A stretch of 11,021 nucleotides of DNA from Pseudomonadota bacterium (GCA_018816605.1 JAHIVS010000134.1:1-11021); one strand, 5' to 3'; shown: positions 1-7,808, counted from the first letter of the stretch. The notes: generated by a model from the letters alone, not told the origin. Program-made: numbers and translations.

Positions 1-711
1 ACTCTGTTTGAGTCCTGTCAACGCATCTTTTATGAAATTGAACGGGCGGACCAGGATATCGCCCGGTTCAAACAAGAGGCCAGGGTCCGTATCCGCATCG
101 GCAGCACCGTGGAGTTCGGCACCAGCATCCTGATCAACCATATCAAGGCCTTTCTGGATGCCCAGCCGGACATTCTTCTGGATTTTTTTTTCTCCCACCA
201 CCTGGAAACAGCCCTGGTTCAGGACGAGGTGGACCTGATCATTGATTGCAAGGACCATCTGCTGCCCAATATTTCAAAAATCTATCTTTTCCAGGAACAA
301 TATGTCACCATTGCCTCCCCCGCCTTTGTCCGGGAGAACAGAATCCGCTCCCTGGAAGACCTTGAGCGCATCAATATCCTGTCCAACGACAAACGCCTGG
401 AATGGTGGCAAAATTTCATCTCGGCCATTCCGACAAAAAAAAGAACCTGCCTGAAAAATGTGGTCCAGATCAATCACATAAGGGGCATCATCAATGGCGC
501 AATTGCAGGCCTTGGTATCGGGTTTGTACCCAAGTACACTGTCCTGCGGGAACTGGAAGAGGCTGTTTTGATCGATCCCTTTCCCCGGATCAAACCCGGG
601 GCAGACCACTTTAATATTTTTATTAAACAAGAAAAACTGGCCTTTAAAAAACACAAAGCACTGGTGGACTACCTGAGCCTGCTCAAGCCCTCTGAATTTG
701 GTGTTGATTAA
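1..711 (+). CDS. LysR-type transcriptional regulator, C-terminal part (5' end outside window)
   Basis: The frame is open from base 1 and ends at TAA 709-711, giving about 236 residues. The first in-window start-like codon (GTG at 109) is internal, because the protein reads naturally upstream of it (...RIRIGSTVEFG). What is visible is the end of the linker helix followed by a periplasmic-binding-protein-like effector domain of the LysR family. Typical signs are the RIRIGST strand opening the domain, VDLIIDCKD, the LFQEQYVTIASPAF strand-helix, and INGAIAGLGIGFVPKYTV near the end, a hallmark of LysR effector domains. The winged-helix DNA-binding domain lies upstream and is not seen. The effector and targets cannot be told from this part. 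The response regulator gene follows 64 bases later on the same strand, so they may be co-transcribed. The family call is secure; specificity is unknown. Confidence 0.9.
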   Translation, partial: TLFESCQRIFYEIERADQDIARFKQEARVRIRIGSTVEFGTSILINHIKAFLDAQPDILLDFFFSHHLETALVQDEVDLIIDCKDHLLPNISKIYLFQEQYVTIASPAFVRENRIRSLEDLERINILSNDKRLEWWQNFISAIPTKKRTCLKNVVQINHIRGIINGAIAGLGIGFVPKYTVLRELEEAVLIDPFPRIKPGADHFNIFIKQEKLAFKKHKALVDYLSLLKPSEFGVD

Positions 712-775
712 GGGGAAAAAACATGGCACCATGAACAAGTGTCGTATGGGTTTATGGTTAAGGATTCAGATAAAA

Positions 776-1876
776 ATGCAAAATTTGCTTTTTGTGGATG
801 ATGAAAACAACTATCTCAAGGCAATGGAAAGAATGCTCCGCAAACAAAAAGCCCGGTGGAATATTTTTTCGGCCCAAAGCGTGGACCAGGCACTGGCCCT
901 CACAAGGACAATCGCCTTTGATGTCATTATCAGTGATATCAACATGCCGGGAAAGTCCGGCTTTGATCTGTTAAAATCACTCCAGACAGCCAGGTCCACC
1001 CGCACCATTCCCGTTATTATCCTGACGGCAAACTGTGAAGGCGCACTTAAACGAAAAGCCCTTGAATTGGGTGCCACCGATCTGCTCAACAAGCCCGTGA
1101 GCTATGAGGATCTGCTGGCGCGTATCACCAGTGCCCTGCGCCTGAAGTCATACCAGGATGAACTCATCTACCACAACTTAAGCCTTGAAACCAAGGTCAA
1201 GGAAAGAACCCTTCAGCTGGACCTCCTTCACCAGGATCTGGTCTGGCGCCTTGCCAAGGCCGGCGAACTCAGGGACGAGCAGACCGGCGACCATGTGGTC
1301 CGGGTGGGCCACTACAGCCGGATAATCGCCCAGAGCCTGGACCTTTCCCAGGAGGAAATCGATCTCATCTTCCTGACCGCTCCCCTCCATGATTTGGGGA
1401 AGATCGGAATTCCGGACACCATCCTGCTGAAAAAAAACAAATTGACCAGGGACCAATGGACGGTCATGAAAACCCATTGTAAAATAGGGGCTGACATTCT
1501 TCTGGAAAAACCCAAGGGGATGAAAGCCTTTTATGCACTAAAGGAAGATGAACATCCCCTGACCGGGATACAGGATCCGTTAAAAACATATGCCGCCATC
1601 ATTGCCATGACCCACCACGAAAAATGGGACGGATCCGGGTATCCCGGGGGACTTAAAAAAGAACAAATTCCAATCCAGGGACGGATTGTCGCCTTTGCAG
1701 ACGTTTATGACGCCCTGAGATCGAAACGGCCTTATAAAGACGCCTGTTCAGCCAGGGATACCTGGCAGACACTTGAACAAGCGGCAGGCACGCATCTGGA
1801 CCCGGACATATTTAAATCCGTGCGAACGCTTCAGCCCGAATTTGAATCCATCCTGACAAGGTATAATGACCTATAA
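776..1876 (+). CDS. Response regulator with HD-GYP c-di-GMP phosphodiesterase domain
   Basis: A protein of 366 residues in the cytoplasm. Residues 1-125 form a CheY-like receiver: acidic pair D8-D9, phosphoacceptor D54 (ISDINMPGKSG), T84 and K106 of the switch. A probable helical coiled linker (about 126-160, KVKERTLQLDLL) leads to an HD-GYP domain. The metal ligands and signature are present: H173, H205-D206 (HDLGKIG), H234, HH at 280-281, G288-Y289-P290 (WDGSGYPGGL), and D in FADVYDAL. By family, HD-GYP domains hydrolyse cyclic di-GMP, so phosphorylation probably adjusts c-di-GMP turnover. About 25 residues rich in charge (244-270) are inserted between two ligand segments. I chose ATG 776 (MQNLLFVDDE) because receivers start directly before this strand and AAGGA lies about 11 bases upstream; ATG 731 and TTG 698 would add an untypical N-terminal tail. 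The cognate histidine kinase is not in the window. Confidence 0.93.
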   Translation: MQNLLFVDDENNYLKAMERMLRKQKARWNIFSAQSVDQALALTRTIAFDVIISDINMPGKSGFDLLKSLQTARSTRTIPVIILTANCEGALKRKALELGATDLLNKPVSYEDLLARITSALRLKSYQDELIYHNLSLETKVKERTLQLDLLHQDLVWRLAKAGELRDEQTGDHVVRVGHYSRIIAQSLDLSQEEIDLIFLTAPLHDLGKIGIPDTILLKKNKLTRDQWTVMKTHCKIGADILLEKPKGMKAFYALKEDEHPLTGIQDPLKTYAAIIAMTHHEKWDGSGYPGGLKKEQIPIQGRIVAFADVYDALRSKRPYKDACSARDTWQTLEQAAGTHLDPDIFKSVRTLQPEFESILTRYNDL

Positions 1877-1897
1877 CCCGAAGCCAGGGGGCCTGGT

Positions 1898-2374
1898 ATG
1901 TGGAAGCTGACAGATCTGAATGAAAAAAAGGGTCCGGGGGATTTGTTTCAAATCTTTGAACACTATGTCCTGGAAAAAAATCTCAATTTTATAGTTGCCC
2001 GGGAAAAATGTATCAACCTGAGACAAAAGGACCTGGGACCGGACAAAACAGCAACATATCTCAAGGCATTTGCAGCCTGCGATTTCTCCATGATCTCCCT
2101 TTTTAACGGAAAACCGAAAGCCCCTTTTATCTCAGCCAATATGGCGGTTGACCAGGGGCTTGCCAGGGTCCAGTTTCTCATTGATCTTACTGACCAGGCT
2201 TCGGCAGGCAGAGCAAGTCCGTTTTATAGTAAAATTCTGGGCGCATTTGCCACCCATTTTTTTGCGGCCCAGCCCCAAATAAACAAACTCTGGTTTCCCT
2301 TTACCATTGAGGATATTGTGGGCAGCAAAATGGCGGTCCACCCCATGGGGTTTGGAACGGTCATCTTGCGATAA
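1898..2374 (+). CDS. Hypothetical protein, 158 residues, downstream of the HD-GYP regulator
   Basis: Not recognised with confidence. It starts at ATG 1898 with AGGGGG at 1886-1891 as ribosome binding site, 21 bases after the HD-GYP stop codon, and ends just before a strong terminator, so it is probably co-transcribed with the regulator. The protein is soluble, with no signal peptide or membrane segment. Its N-terminal third is charged and probably helical. The C-terminal half reads as strand (RVQFLIDLTD), helix (YSKILGAFATHFFAAQP), strand (INKLWFPF) and a closing KMAVHPMGFGTVIL. That order, with a terminal GFG, loosely resembles the second half of GNAT acetyltransferases. The acetyl-CoA loop is not evident, so this is only a fold guess. 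Its position suggests a role linked to the c-di-GMP regulator, but nothing in the sequence proves it. Confidence 0.75.
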   Translation: MWKLTDLNEKKGPGDLFQIFEHYVLEKNLNFIVAREKCINLRQKDLGPDKTATYLKAFAACDFSMISLFNGKPKAPFISANMAVDQGLARVQFLIDLTDQASAGRASPFYSKILGAFATHFFAAQPQINKLWFPFTIEDIVGSKMAVHPMGFGTVILR

Positions 2375-2376
2375 TA

Positions 2377-2402
2377 AAAAGACCTGGCAGGCCAGGTCTT
2401 TT
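2377..2402. terminator. Bidirectional intrinsic terminator between convergent genes
   Basis: A perfect 12-base inverted repeat: AAAAGACCTGGC (2377-2388), a 2-base centre, and GCCAGGTCTTTT (2391-2402), followed by further T. The GC-rich core flanked by A-run and T-run works on both strands. It lies 2 bases after the 158-residue gene and about 33 bases after the end of the converging nuclease-like gene, so it probably ends both transcripts. Confidence 0.9.
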
Positions 2403-2435
2403 TTGTAAAAAGTTATCTGCCCCACCAAAGAGCCC

Positions 2436-4013
2436 CTAAATGGTAATCGTGTCTCCGGGTGCCGGGATAAAGGTATCATACCCCAGGGATTGTAAGCGTT
2501 TTGAAAAAGCCTCACTTTGTGCGGCCTCTCCATGGACGATCCCGATTCGTTTGACATTGAGATTGGACCCTGCGATGATGCGTTCAAGCTCATGCTTATC
2601 GCCATGGGCGGAAAACCCGCCTATTTTCTCAACCCGTGCCCTCAAGGGGTAGCTTTTTCCCAAGATCTTTACTTCCAAAGGTTCCTGGGAATCCTCCCCA
2701 TTGGCAATGCCGGTTCCCAGCTCTTCAATGCGCCGGCCCAGGGTGTGCTGGGCCATATACCCCACCAATAAAATGGTGTTTTTGGCATCATGGATTTTAT
2801 GCCGCAAATGATGAAGAATACGGCCGGCCTCACACATGCCCGATGCGGAGATGACCACATGGGGGGACTCATCCCGGTTCAGGCGCATGGATTCCTCAAC
2901 TGTTTCCACAAATTTGATCTTGTCAAAATAAAAGGGATTCAGGCCTTTTTCAAGGAATGTTTTATGGGTATCCTCGTCATAGCTTTCCGGATGTTCGCCA
3001 AAAACAGTGGTCAGGTTGGAAGCCAGGGGGCTGTCCACATATATGGGTTTTCGGGGCACCTGTCCTGATTCATACAGCTCGTGGAGAATATAGATGATTT
3101 CCTGGGTACGGCCATAGGCAAAGGAAGGAATAATCACAGACCCCCCCCGCTTAAAGGTTGAAATCAGCACCTTTTTAAGACTGTCTCCCAGGTCCTTGAC
3201 CGGATCATGTTCCCGGTCCCCATAGGTGCTTTCCGTTATCATCAGGTCAATGTTCCGGTCTTCCTCGTCAAAGACAAGGGTGGGATCCTTGATAATGGGC
3301 TTGTCAAACCGCCCCACATCCCCGGTATACAGAATCCGGACGGTTCTGTCCGCCTGTCTCACCGTGACCAGGGAAAAGGCGGACCCCAGAATATGGCCGG
3401 CCACATAAAATTTTACCGTGGTATCCTTACCAATGGTTACCGGCGTGCCAAAGGGGTATCCGTCGATATAGGTCAGGGACTGCCGGGCCTGCTCCATGGT
3501 GTACAGGGGGGTAAAGGTCTCAAGGCCATGGGCTTTCTGAAGTTTATCAATGACCAGTGTATCCAGCTCATAGGGACTCTTTTTCAAAAGCTTTTTAATG
3601 CCGGCTTTCTCTTTGTTGGTCATACCCTGTTGCTGTTTGTTCTGTTCCTGGCTGTAGAGAAAGGACCGCAACGATTTATAGTTCAGGTATTGGGCGTCGG
3701 ACTCCTGGATGTGACCGCTGTCCAAGAGCATATACTCCAGGGCACCCTTTGTGGGCCGGGTGGTCACGATCCTGCCGGAAAAATCTTTTTCCGTGAGCAT
3801 GGGAATCCTGCCGGAATGGTCAATATGGGCATGGGACAGGACCAGGTTGGTGATCTTGGACCGGTCCAGGGAAAAATTCTTATTTTTTTCGGCGCTTTCT
3901 TTTCTCCGGCCCTGGTACATTCCGCAATCAAAAAGAATCTGATCATCGCCCGTGTCCAAAAGATGCATTGACCCGGTTACCTCGCCCGCTGCACCGTAAA
4001 ATTTCAGTTCCAT
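2436..4013 (-). CDS. Metallo-beta-lactamase/beta-CASP ribonuclease-like protein (CPSF/Ysh1 type)
   Basis: A cytoplasmic protein of 525 residues with the full layout of the beta-CASP RNA-processing family (COG1236-like). The MBL domain has HAHIDHSG (H61, H63, D65, H66), H207 in AGHILGSA and D232 in YTGDVGR as zinc ligands. The beta-CASP part has ESTYGDREHD (260-270), PSFAYGRTQE and SGMCEAGRILHHLRH (391-405). The C-terminal RMMBL region has GGFSAHGD (H470) and IVHGE. By family these are zinc-dependent RNA endo- or exonucleases; the exact substrate is unknown. A lysine- and glutamine-rich stretch at about 112-165 separates MBL strands. ATG 4013 is preferred over GTG 4019 because GAGGTG, its ribosome binding site, would overlap the GTG start. 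It is the last gene of the presumed tpx operon. Confidence 0.93.
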   Translation of the reverse strand: MELKFYGAAGEVTGSMHLLDTGDDQILFDCGMYQGRRKESAEKNKNFSLDRSKITNLVLSHAHIDHSGRIPMLTEKDFSGRIVTTRPTKGALEYMLLDSGHIQESDAQYLNYKSLRSFLYSQEQNKQQQGMTNKEKAGIKKLLKKSPYELDTLVIDKLQKAHGLETFTPLYTMEQARQSLTYIDGYPFGTPVTIGKDTTVKFYVAGHILGSAFSLVTVRQADRTVRILYTGDVGRFDKPIIKDPTLVFDEEDRNIDLMITESTYGDREHDPVKDLGDSLKKVLISTFKRGGSVIIPSFAYGRTQEIIYILHELYESGQVPRKPIYVDSPLASNLTTVFGEHPESYDEDTHKTFLEKGLNPFYFDKIKFVETVEESMRLNRDESPHVVISASGMCEAGRILHHLRHKIHDAKNTILLVGYMAQHTLGRRIEELGTGIANGEDSQEPLEVKILGKSYPLRARVEKIGGFSAHGDKHELERIIAGSNLNVKRIGIVHGEAAQSEAFSKRLQSLGYDTFIPAPGDTITI

Positions 4014-4036
4014 GCTCACCTCATTTTCAATTCAAA

Positions 4037-4795
4037 TCAATTAAACAGCTTTTTCAACAATCGGGTGGTCCGATTGACCGGGTTCTGCCGAATGGCTTTT
4101 TCCTCCCGGGCCATATAATGGAAAATACCCGCCATGCCCTTTTCCACTACATGTCCTGTCAGGTTGGATTTTACATCCGGCACAAAAGGAAGTGCCTTGT
4201 ACTTCCCCATCATCTCATCATAGGCCTGGACCGCCCCCACCTGGGACAGGGTATTGTCTATCACAGGTTCCATGGCCTTGGCCAGACCCGGGGACATTTT
4301 TTCTTTGAAATATTGGGTGGCAGCATCATCTGCCCCTTTATAAATTGCATGGACATCCTCAAAGGTCATGGAGGAGATGGCATCCTGAAACAATTTTTTT
4401 GCCTGGGGCGTGGCCGCTTCTGCTGCCCGGTTTAATTTCAGCTCCAGGTCATCGACCAAAGCTCCATACCCGATCTTACCCAATGCAAGTTTCACCATGG
4501 ACAGGCTTTTGGGCAGGGGAATGTGAATGGCCGGATCCGTGTTAAACCCGTTGGTTGCACCCAATTGTTTGACCACCGTATCCGATCCCATGGAAAGCGC
4601 CTCTTTTAAGCCCGCTGCAATCTCACCCACGGACACCCCTGCCCCAGATGCATTTTTTACAGCTGTATCCTTTGGCAAACCGACGCTTTTAAGGGTATCG
4701 GTCCCTTTTTCAAACCAGAAATTTGTGGCATAAACCGGCCCCAACATCCCAAAAAAGACACCCAGCATCATCCAGACACCTGTATGCTTTCCCAT
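4037..4795 (-). CDS. Exported DUF4197 domain protein
   Basis: A protein of 252 residues. The N-terminus (MGKHTGVWMMLGVFFGMLGP) is a signal peptide with a probable cut after VYA at residue 23. The mature part matches the DUF4197 family by eye: the opening SVGEIAAGLKEALSMGSDTVVKQLG, then FNTDPAIHIPLPKSL, the LELKLNRAAEAATPQAKKLF helix, TFEDVHAIYKGADDAATQYF, and the C-terminal MMGKYKALPFVPD segment. The family is of unknown function and usually periplasmic or lipid-anchored; no lipobox cysteine is seen, so a soluble periplasmic protein is more likely here. It starts 30 bases after the AsmA-family stop with AAAGGAA as a weak ribosome binding site, and the nuclease-like gene starts 23 bases downstream. 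The family call is good; its role is unknown. Confidence 0.88.
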   Translation of the reverse strand: MGKHTGVWMMLGVFFGMLGPVYATNFWFEKGTDTLKSVGLPKDTAVKNASGAGVSVGEIAAGLKEALSMGSDTVVKQLGATNGFNTDPAIHIPLPKSLSMVKLALGKIGYGALVDDLELKLNRAAEAATPQAKKLFQDAISSMTFEDVHAIYKGADDAATQYFKEKMSPGLAKAMEPVIDNTLSQVGAVQAYDEMMGKYKALPFVPDVKSNLTGHVVEKGMAGIFHYMAREEKAIRQNPVNRTTRLLKKLFN

Positions 4796-4825
4796 CTTTT
4801 TGTTTCCTTTGTTCCAAAGGCCCCA

Positions 4826-6886
4826 TCACTCTTTGGTTCCTGGGAAAAACCACTTTAACAGACCCTTGGCTTTCTCTTCAACAGACGTCCCATCGGACAC
4901 CCCTTTTGTACTCAGGCTCTGTTTGATACTCGCCGCATCCGGCACCCCCCCCCGGACCATGGCCTTTAAATCCGGCCGGATCCTGGGGGCGTCAAAGGAT
5001 CCGGTAACCAGAAGGGGAATCAGCAGACCGGACCTGGCCTCAGTGTCCCCCTGACCCTTTAAGGTGGCCACAAACTTGGGTTCCACCTTGAAATCAAGGG
5101 TTTCCTTCACCAGGTCGGCATCTCCCCCGACCCCGAGACGGATGAGCGGAGAGACAAGGCTTGCCCCCGGAATGGTAACGATTCCCTTTTCTGCTGAAAA
5201 AGGAATCGTCAGCTCGGCAAAATCGGTCCGGGGTTTTTCCGAAGGCTTGCTCCCCAGGCCCAGAGCCGATGACGCATTCCGGACCGTGCCGGCAATGTCG
5301 ATGCCCACAATGGCACCGTCAATAAATTTAAGCTCTCCCTTTCCCTCCAGGCTCTTTTTGATCATGTCCGGGGTTTCTCCGGCCAGGTCCAGGGTCATGG
5401 CCGCCGACAGGGCTCCCTCAATGGTTTCTTTTCCAATGGCATCCTTGAGGAAGGGACCTGCCTGTATTCCATCGGCATCCAGGGTCACCTGGGTAACAGG
5501 TTCGTTATTGCGCACATCCAGACGGGTTTTGGAGACCAGGCTGCCGCCATAAAGCTTTAAGCTCACGGGGTCCAGGTCAATAACCCCGTTTTTAGCAGTT
5601 ATCCGGGCCAGAAAATCCCCAAGCGTAATGTTTGCGACTTTCAGGCTTCCCACCCTGAGGTTGCCGTCCAGCAGAAGTGTCCGCAACGGCCCATAATCTT
5701 TTTTTTTTCCGGGAACGGATTGGGCTCCGGCACTCTCCTGGGCAGATGACGTACCGGCCGGTTGCGGGTCGGATGTTTGCCCGCCCGCCCCTTCTTGTTT
5801 CGGGGGCAGATACCGGTCCAGATCAATGGCATCCAGGGTCACATCAAACTTGAGATCCGGCTTATCAAAGGCCGTGATATCTGCCAAAAAGGTAAAACCG
5901 GAATCGTCCAGAATCAGGGATCCGTTTGAAAGGGACACAGCCTTGGCATTGCCCTCAACCCGTGCTTTCAGGGACACCTTGTCCAGAACCTTTGGATCGG
6001 CTGTTATCACGGGAAAGTCCTGTCCCAGCCCGGAAAATAGTTCCCGGGGTGAAAACGAAGCAACCTCAAGGTCCATGGCAATCCTGGGCGCGCCCTTAGG
6101 CTGGCTGATCGTCCCTGTAAGGTGGAGACTCAATTGCTTAAGTACCGTAATGGTCATGTCCAGGTTCACATCCTGCTTACCCGGCTTTCTGCCCACAGGA
6201 CCTGCCTTTCCTTCCAGTGATAGGGGGTTCCCATCCAGCTTTGCACCCAGCTTCACCCCGACAGGCTTGTCAAGGCTGATATCCGTGAGGTTCAGGTTAA
6301 AATCAGAGACCTGTTTTTTCAATCCCGTACCCTGGTCCACATAGGAAACACCTCCGTTTAAAATAGAAAAATTTTCCACAAAAAAAGACTCAATGGGCAG
6401 CTTCCCATTTCCGGGAGCTGGGGTGTTGCTTTTTTGGCCGGGCTCTTCTTTTCCTGCTGCCGCATCTTTCATGGGAGGATCAGCCGGGCCGATATTTTCC
6501 CAGTTTAGCTTTCCGTTCTTGGTTTTTTCCAGGAAAACAATGGGCGTATCCACCACAAAGGCGGCCACCTCTATTTTACGGGAGAGCAGGGGCATGAGCC
6601 CTAACCGTGCTTCAAATCGTTTCACGGTCACCATGTCCGGATTTTTAAACCCCTTTGGATTGCCAAGGCGAAGGTCGGACAGACTCACCCCCACCCAGGG
6701 GAAAACAGAGAGCTTTATATCGTTTCCCATGGAAAAAGAACGACCGGTCTGCTCTGAAACCAGGTCTTCTATCATGGGCTTATAGTGTTGAATGTCAACA
6801 AGTTGCGGGATCAGGACAATTGCCCCGGCGATCAATGCCAGAACCAGTCCTGCTCCCATCACCATCCATTTCATAAGCCCTTTCAT
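4826..6886 (-). CDS. AsmA family protein
   Basis: A protein of 686 residues with one N-terminal membrane anchor (about 7-30, GAGLVLALIAGAIVLIPQLV) and a large periplasmic part rich in beta strands. The segment after the anchor (YKPMIEDLVSEQTGRSF, then FPWVGVSLSDLRLGNPKGF) and TPIVFLEKTKNGKLNWENI are characteristic of AsmA proteins. The C-terminal region (LKLYGGSL, KGELKFIDGAIVGIDI, VTGSFDAPRIRPDLKAM) matches the AsmA C-terminal repeat unit. By family it is an inner-membrane-anchored envelope protein related to lipid-transport bridges such as TamB and YhdP. Two low-complexity linkers (about 132-160 and 361-390, rich in G, A, P, Q, S) split the domains. ATG 6886 has GGGAGG about 6 bases upstream. 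Two long homopolymers lie inside the gene: A10 in the second linker (bases 5699-5708) and G9 near residue 645 (bases 4945-4953). Confidence 0.92.
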   Translation of the reverse strand: MKGLMKWMVMGAGLVLALIAGAIVLIPQLVDIQHYKPMIEDLVSEQTGRSFSMGNDIKLSVFPWVGVSLSDLRLGNPKGFKNPDMVTVKRFEARLGLMPLLSRKIEVAAFVVDTPIVFLEKTKNGKLNWENIGPADPPMKDAAAGKEEPGQKSNTPAPGNGKLPIESFFVENFSILNGGVSYVDQGTGLKKQVSDFNLNLTDISLDKPVGVKLGAKLDGNPLSLEGKAGPVGRKPGKQDVNLDMTITVLKQLSLHLTGTISQPKGAPRIAMDLEVASFSPRELFSGLGQDFPVITADPKVLDKVSLKARVEGNAKAVSLSNGSLILDDSGFTFLADITAFDKPDLKFDVTLDAIDLDRYLPPKQEGAGGQTSDPQPAGTSSAQESAGAQSVPGKKKDYGPLRTLLLDGNLRVGSLKVANITLGDFLARITAKNGVIDLDPVSLKLYGGSLVSKTRLDVRNNEPVTQVTLDADGIQAGPFLKDAIGKETIEGALSAAMTLDLAGETPDMIKKSLEGKGELKFIDGAIVGIDIAGTVRNASSALGLGSKPSEKPRTDFAELTIPFSAEKGIVTIPGASLVSPLIRLGVGGDADLVKETLDFKVEPKFVATLKGQGDTEARSGLLIPLLVTGSFDAPRIRPDLKAMVRGGVPDAASIKQSLSTKGVSDGTSVEEKAKGLLKWFFPGTKE

Positions 6887-6936
6887 TGAGGTCCTCCCTT
6901 CAGAAAGTTGATCTGCATCTGATTTTCGGATTTAAA

Positions 6937-7437
6937 TCAGGCCAGGGCGGCCAAAGCAGCCTCATAATCGGGTTCATGGGTAATGTCGTCCACCAGCTGG
7001 ACATAAAGGATCTTGCCGGCTTCATCCACAACAACCACGGCCCGGGCGGTCAGGCCTGCCAGGGGTCCGTCTGTAATCAGTACCCCGTAATCTCTGGCAA
7101 AACTCTGGTTGCGAAACAAGGAGGCCGTAATCAGGTTTTTGATCCCTTCGGCACCGCAAAAGCGTTTATGGGCAAAGGGCAGATCCGCAGACAGACAGAT
7201 CACCTGGGTATTTTTAAGGGCTGCCGCCTGTTCGTTGAACTTGCGGACCGAGGTGGCGCACACCTCCGTATCAATGCTGGGGAAAATATTCAGAACAATT
7301 TTTTTCCCTTTAAAAGTTTCAAGGGAAACAGGTGACAGATCCTGTTGAACCGCTGTAAAATTTTTGGCAACAGCACCTTTGGCGGGAAAATCGCCGGACA
7401 GAGTAATCGGGTTGCCTGCAAGTTTGGTAGTGGCCAT
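6937..7437 (-). CDS. tpx: Thiol peroxidase (Tpx), atypical 2-Cys peroxiredoxin
   Basis: A protein of 166 residues, the usual Tpx length. It reduces hydrogen and organic peroxides with thioredoxin as partner, in the cytoplasm. The peroxidatic cysteine is C60 in PSIDTEVCATSVRKF, with the threonine T57 of the active-site triad. The resolving cysteine is C94 in KRFCGAEG. The N-terminal GNPITLSGDFPAKG and C-terminal DDITHEPDYEAALAAL are typical of Tpx and separate it from AhpC and BCP. ATG 7437 has a strong ribosome binding site (AAGGAGAT on the - strand, around 7441-7450). It is the first gene of the - strand block, with the AsmA-family start 50 bases after its stop. A clear promoter was not found upstream of it. 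In an anaerobe it would protect against oxygen exposure. Confidence 0.96.
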   Translation of the reverse strand: MATTKLAGNPITLSGDFPAKGAVAKNFTAVQQDLSPVSLETFKGKKIVLNIFPSIDTEVCATSVRKFNEQAAALKNTQVICLSADLPFAHKRFCGAEGIKNLITASLFRNQSFARDYGVLITDGPLAGLTARAVVVVDEAGKILYVQLVDDITHEPDYEAALAALA

Positions 7438-7519
7438 GGAATATCTCCTTTTTCTGTTTAAAAATTGGCTGGTTTTTTACATGAACATATCTCAGCCGCC
7501 AGGATGTCCAGAGGACTGA

Positions 7520-7692
7520 GACCGCTTCTTTTACTTGGTCAATCATCTCTTTAAGTATAGTAATGGCTTCATCAACTTTTTCAAGGTGGATCCTGAAAGA
7601 TAATGGGGCCAGACGAAGCAAACAATTCAACCATGGACCAGGGGTGATGACATGGATACTCTACCACGATTCCTTCTTTTTTCAATGGGTTT
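7520..7692 (-). pseudogene. Possible remnant of a PLP-dependent aminotransferase-like gene (C-terminus)
   Basis: The region upstream of tpx has no intact gene, but the - strand from 7660 to about 7520 reads SIHVITPGPWLNCLLRLAPL and goes on with KVDEAITILKEMIDQVKEA. This resembles the C-terminal end of fold-type I PLP enzymes (class III aminotransferases or alpha-oxoamine synthases): a GP-x-N-LLRLAPL strand, then a helix with V-D-E-A-I-x-I-L-K. An in-frame TAG (7663-7661) precedes it, while the fitting upstream words PLKKEGIVVE lie in a different frame (about 7692-7661), as expected for a frameshifted relic. No start or catalytic lysine region is seen. The resemblance is by eye, and chance is possible. 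Confidence 0.35.
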
Positions 7693-7808
7693 TTCATAAA
7701 GGACATTGGGTTTTCCTGTTTTTTAACACAAAGACATTTTAAAAAAGCGTCAAGATCGCCCCTCGCCAGGGTGATCCCCGATAACGCCTGATTTGTTTTA
7801 AAAAAATG
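7693..7808. other. Gene-free stretch between tpx remnant region and the riboswitch promoter
   Basis: This is part of the about 410-base gene-free stretch between tpx and the cobalamin riboswitch. It is rich in A and T, with one imperfect inverted repeat (GATCGCCC at 7754-7761 and GGGTGATC at 7769-7776, one G-T pair). No T-run follows it on the + strand. On the - strand a T-run begins about 8 bases past the stem, which is too far for a convincing terminator. The - strand is also open without a start codon from 7862 to the TGA at 7583-7581 (93 codons), with no family recognised. Confidence 0.4.

Noticed and set aside
274..738. 154-codon open frame on the - strand
   Set aside because: Antisense to the LysR-type regulator, with no motif and no sensible ribosome binding site.
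3207..3971. 254-codon open frame on the + strand
   Set aside because: It lies wholly antisense to the beta-CASP nuclease-like gene, whose catalytic motifs are all present; the + strand translation shows no recognisable domain.
5064..6785. Several + strand open frames of 130-172 codons
   Set aside because: They are antisense to the AsmA-family gene and rich in S, R and P, as expected for shadows of a GC-rich coding strand.
7460..7510. Promoter for tpx (TGGACA on the - strand)
   Set aside because: The box has no -10 partner at an acceptable distance, so it was not called.
7754..7776. Imperfect inverted repeat GATCGCCC/GGGTGATC as a terminator
   Set aside because: No T-run follows on the + strand, and on the - strand it is too far from the stem.
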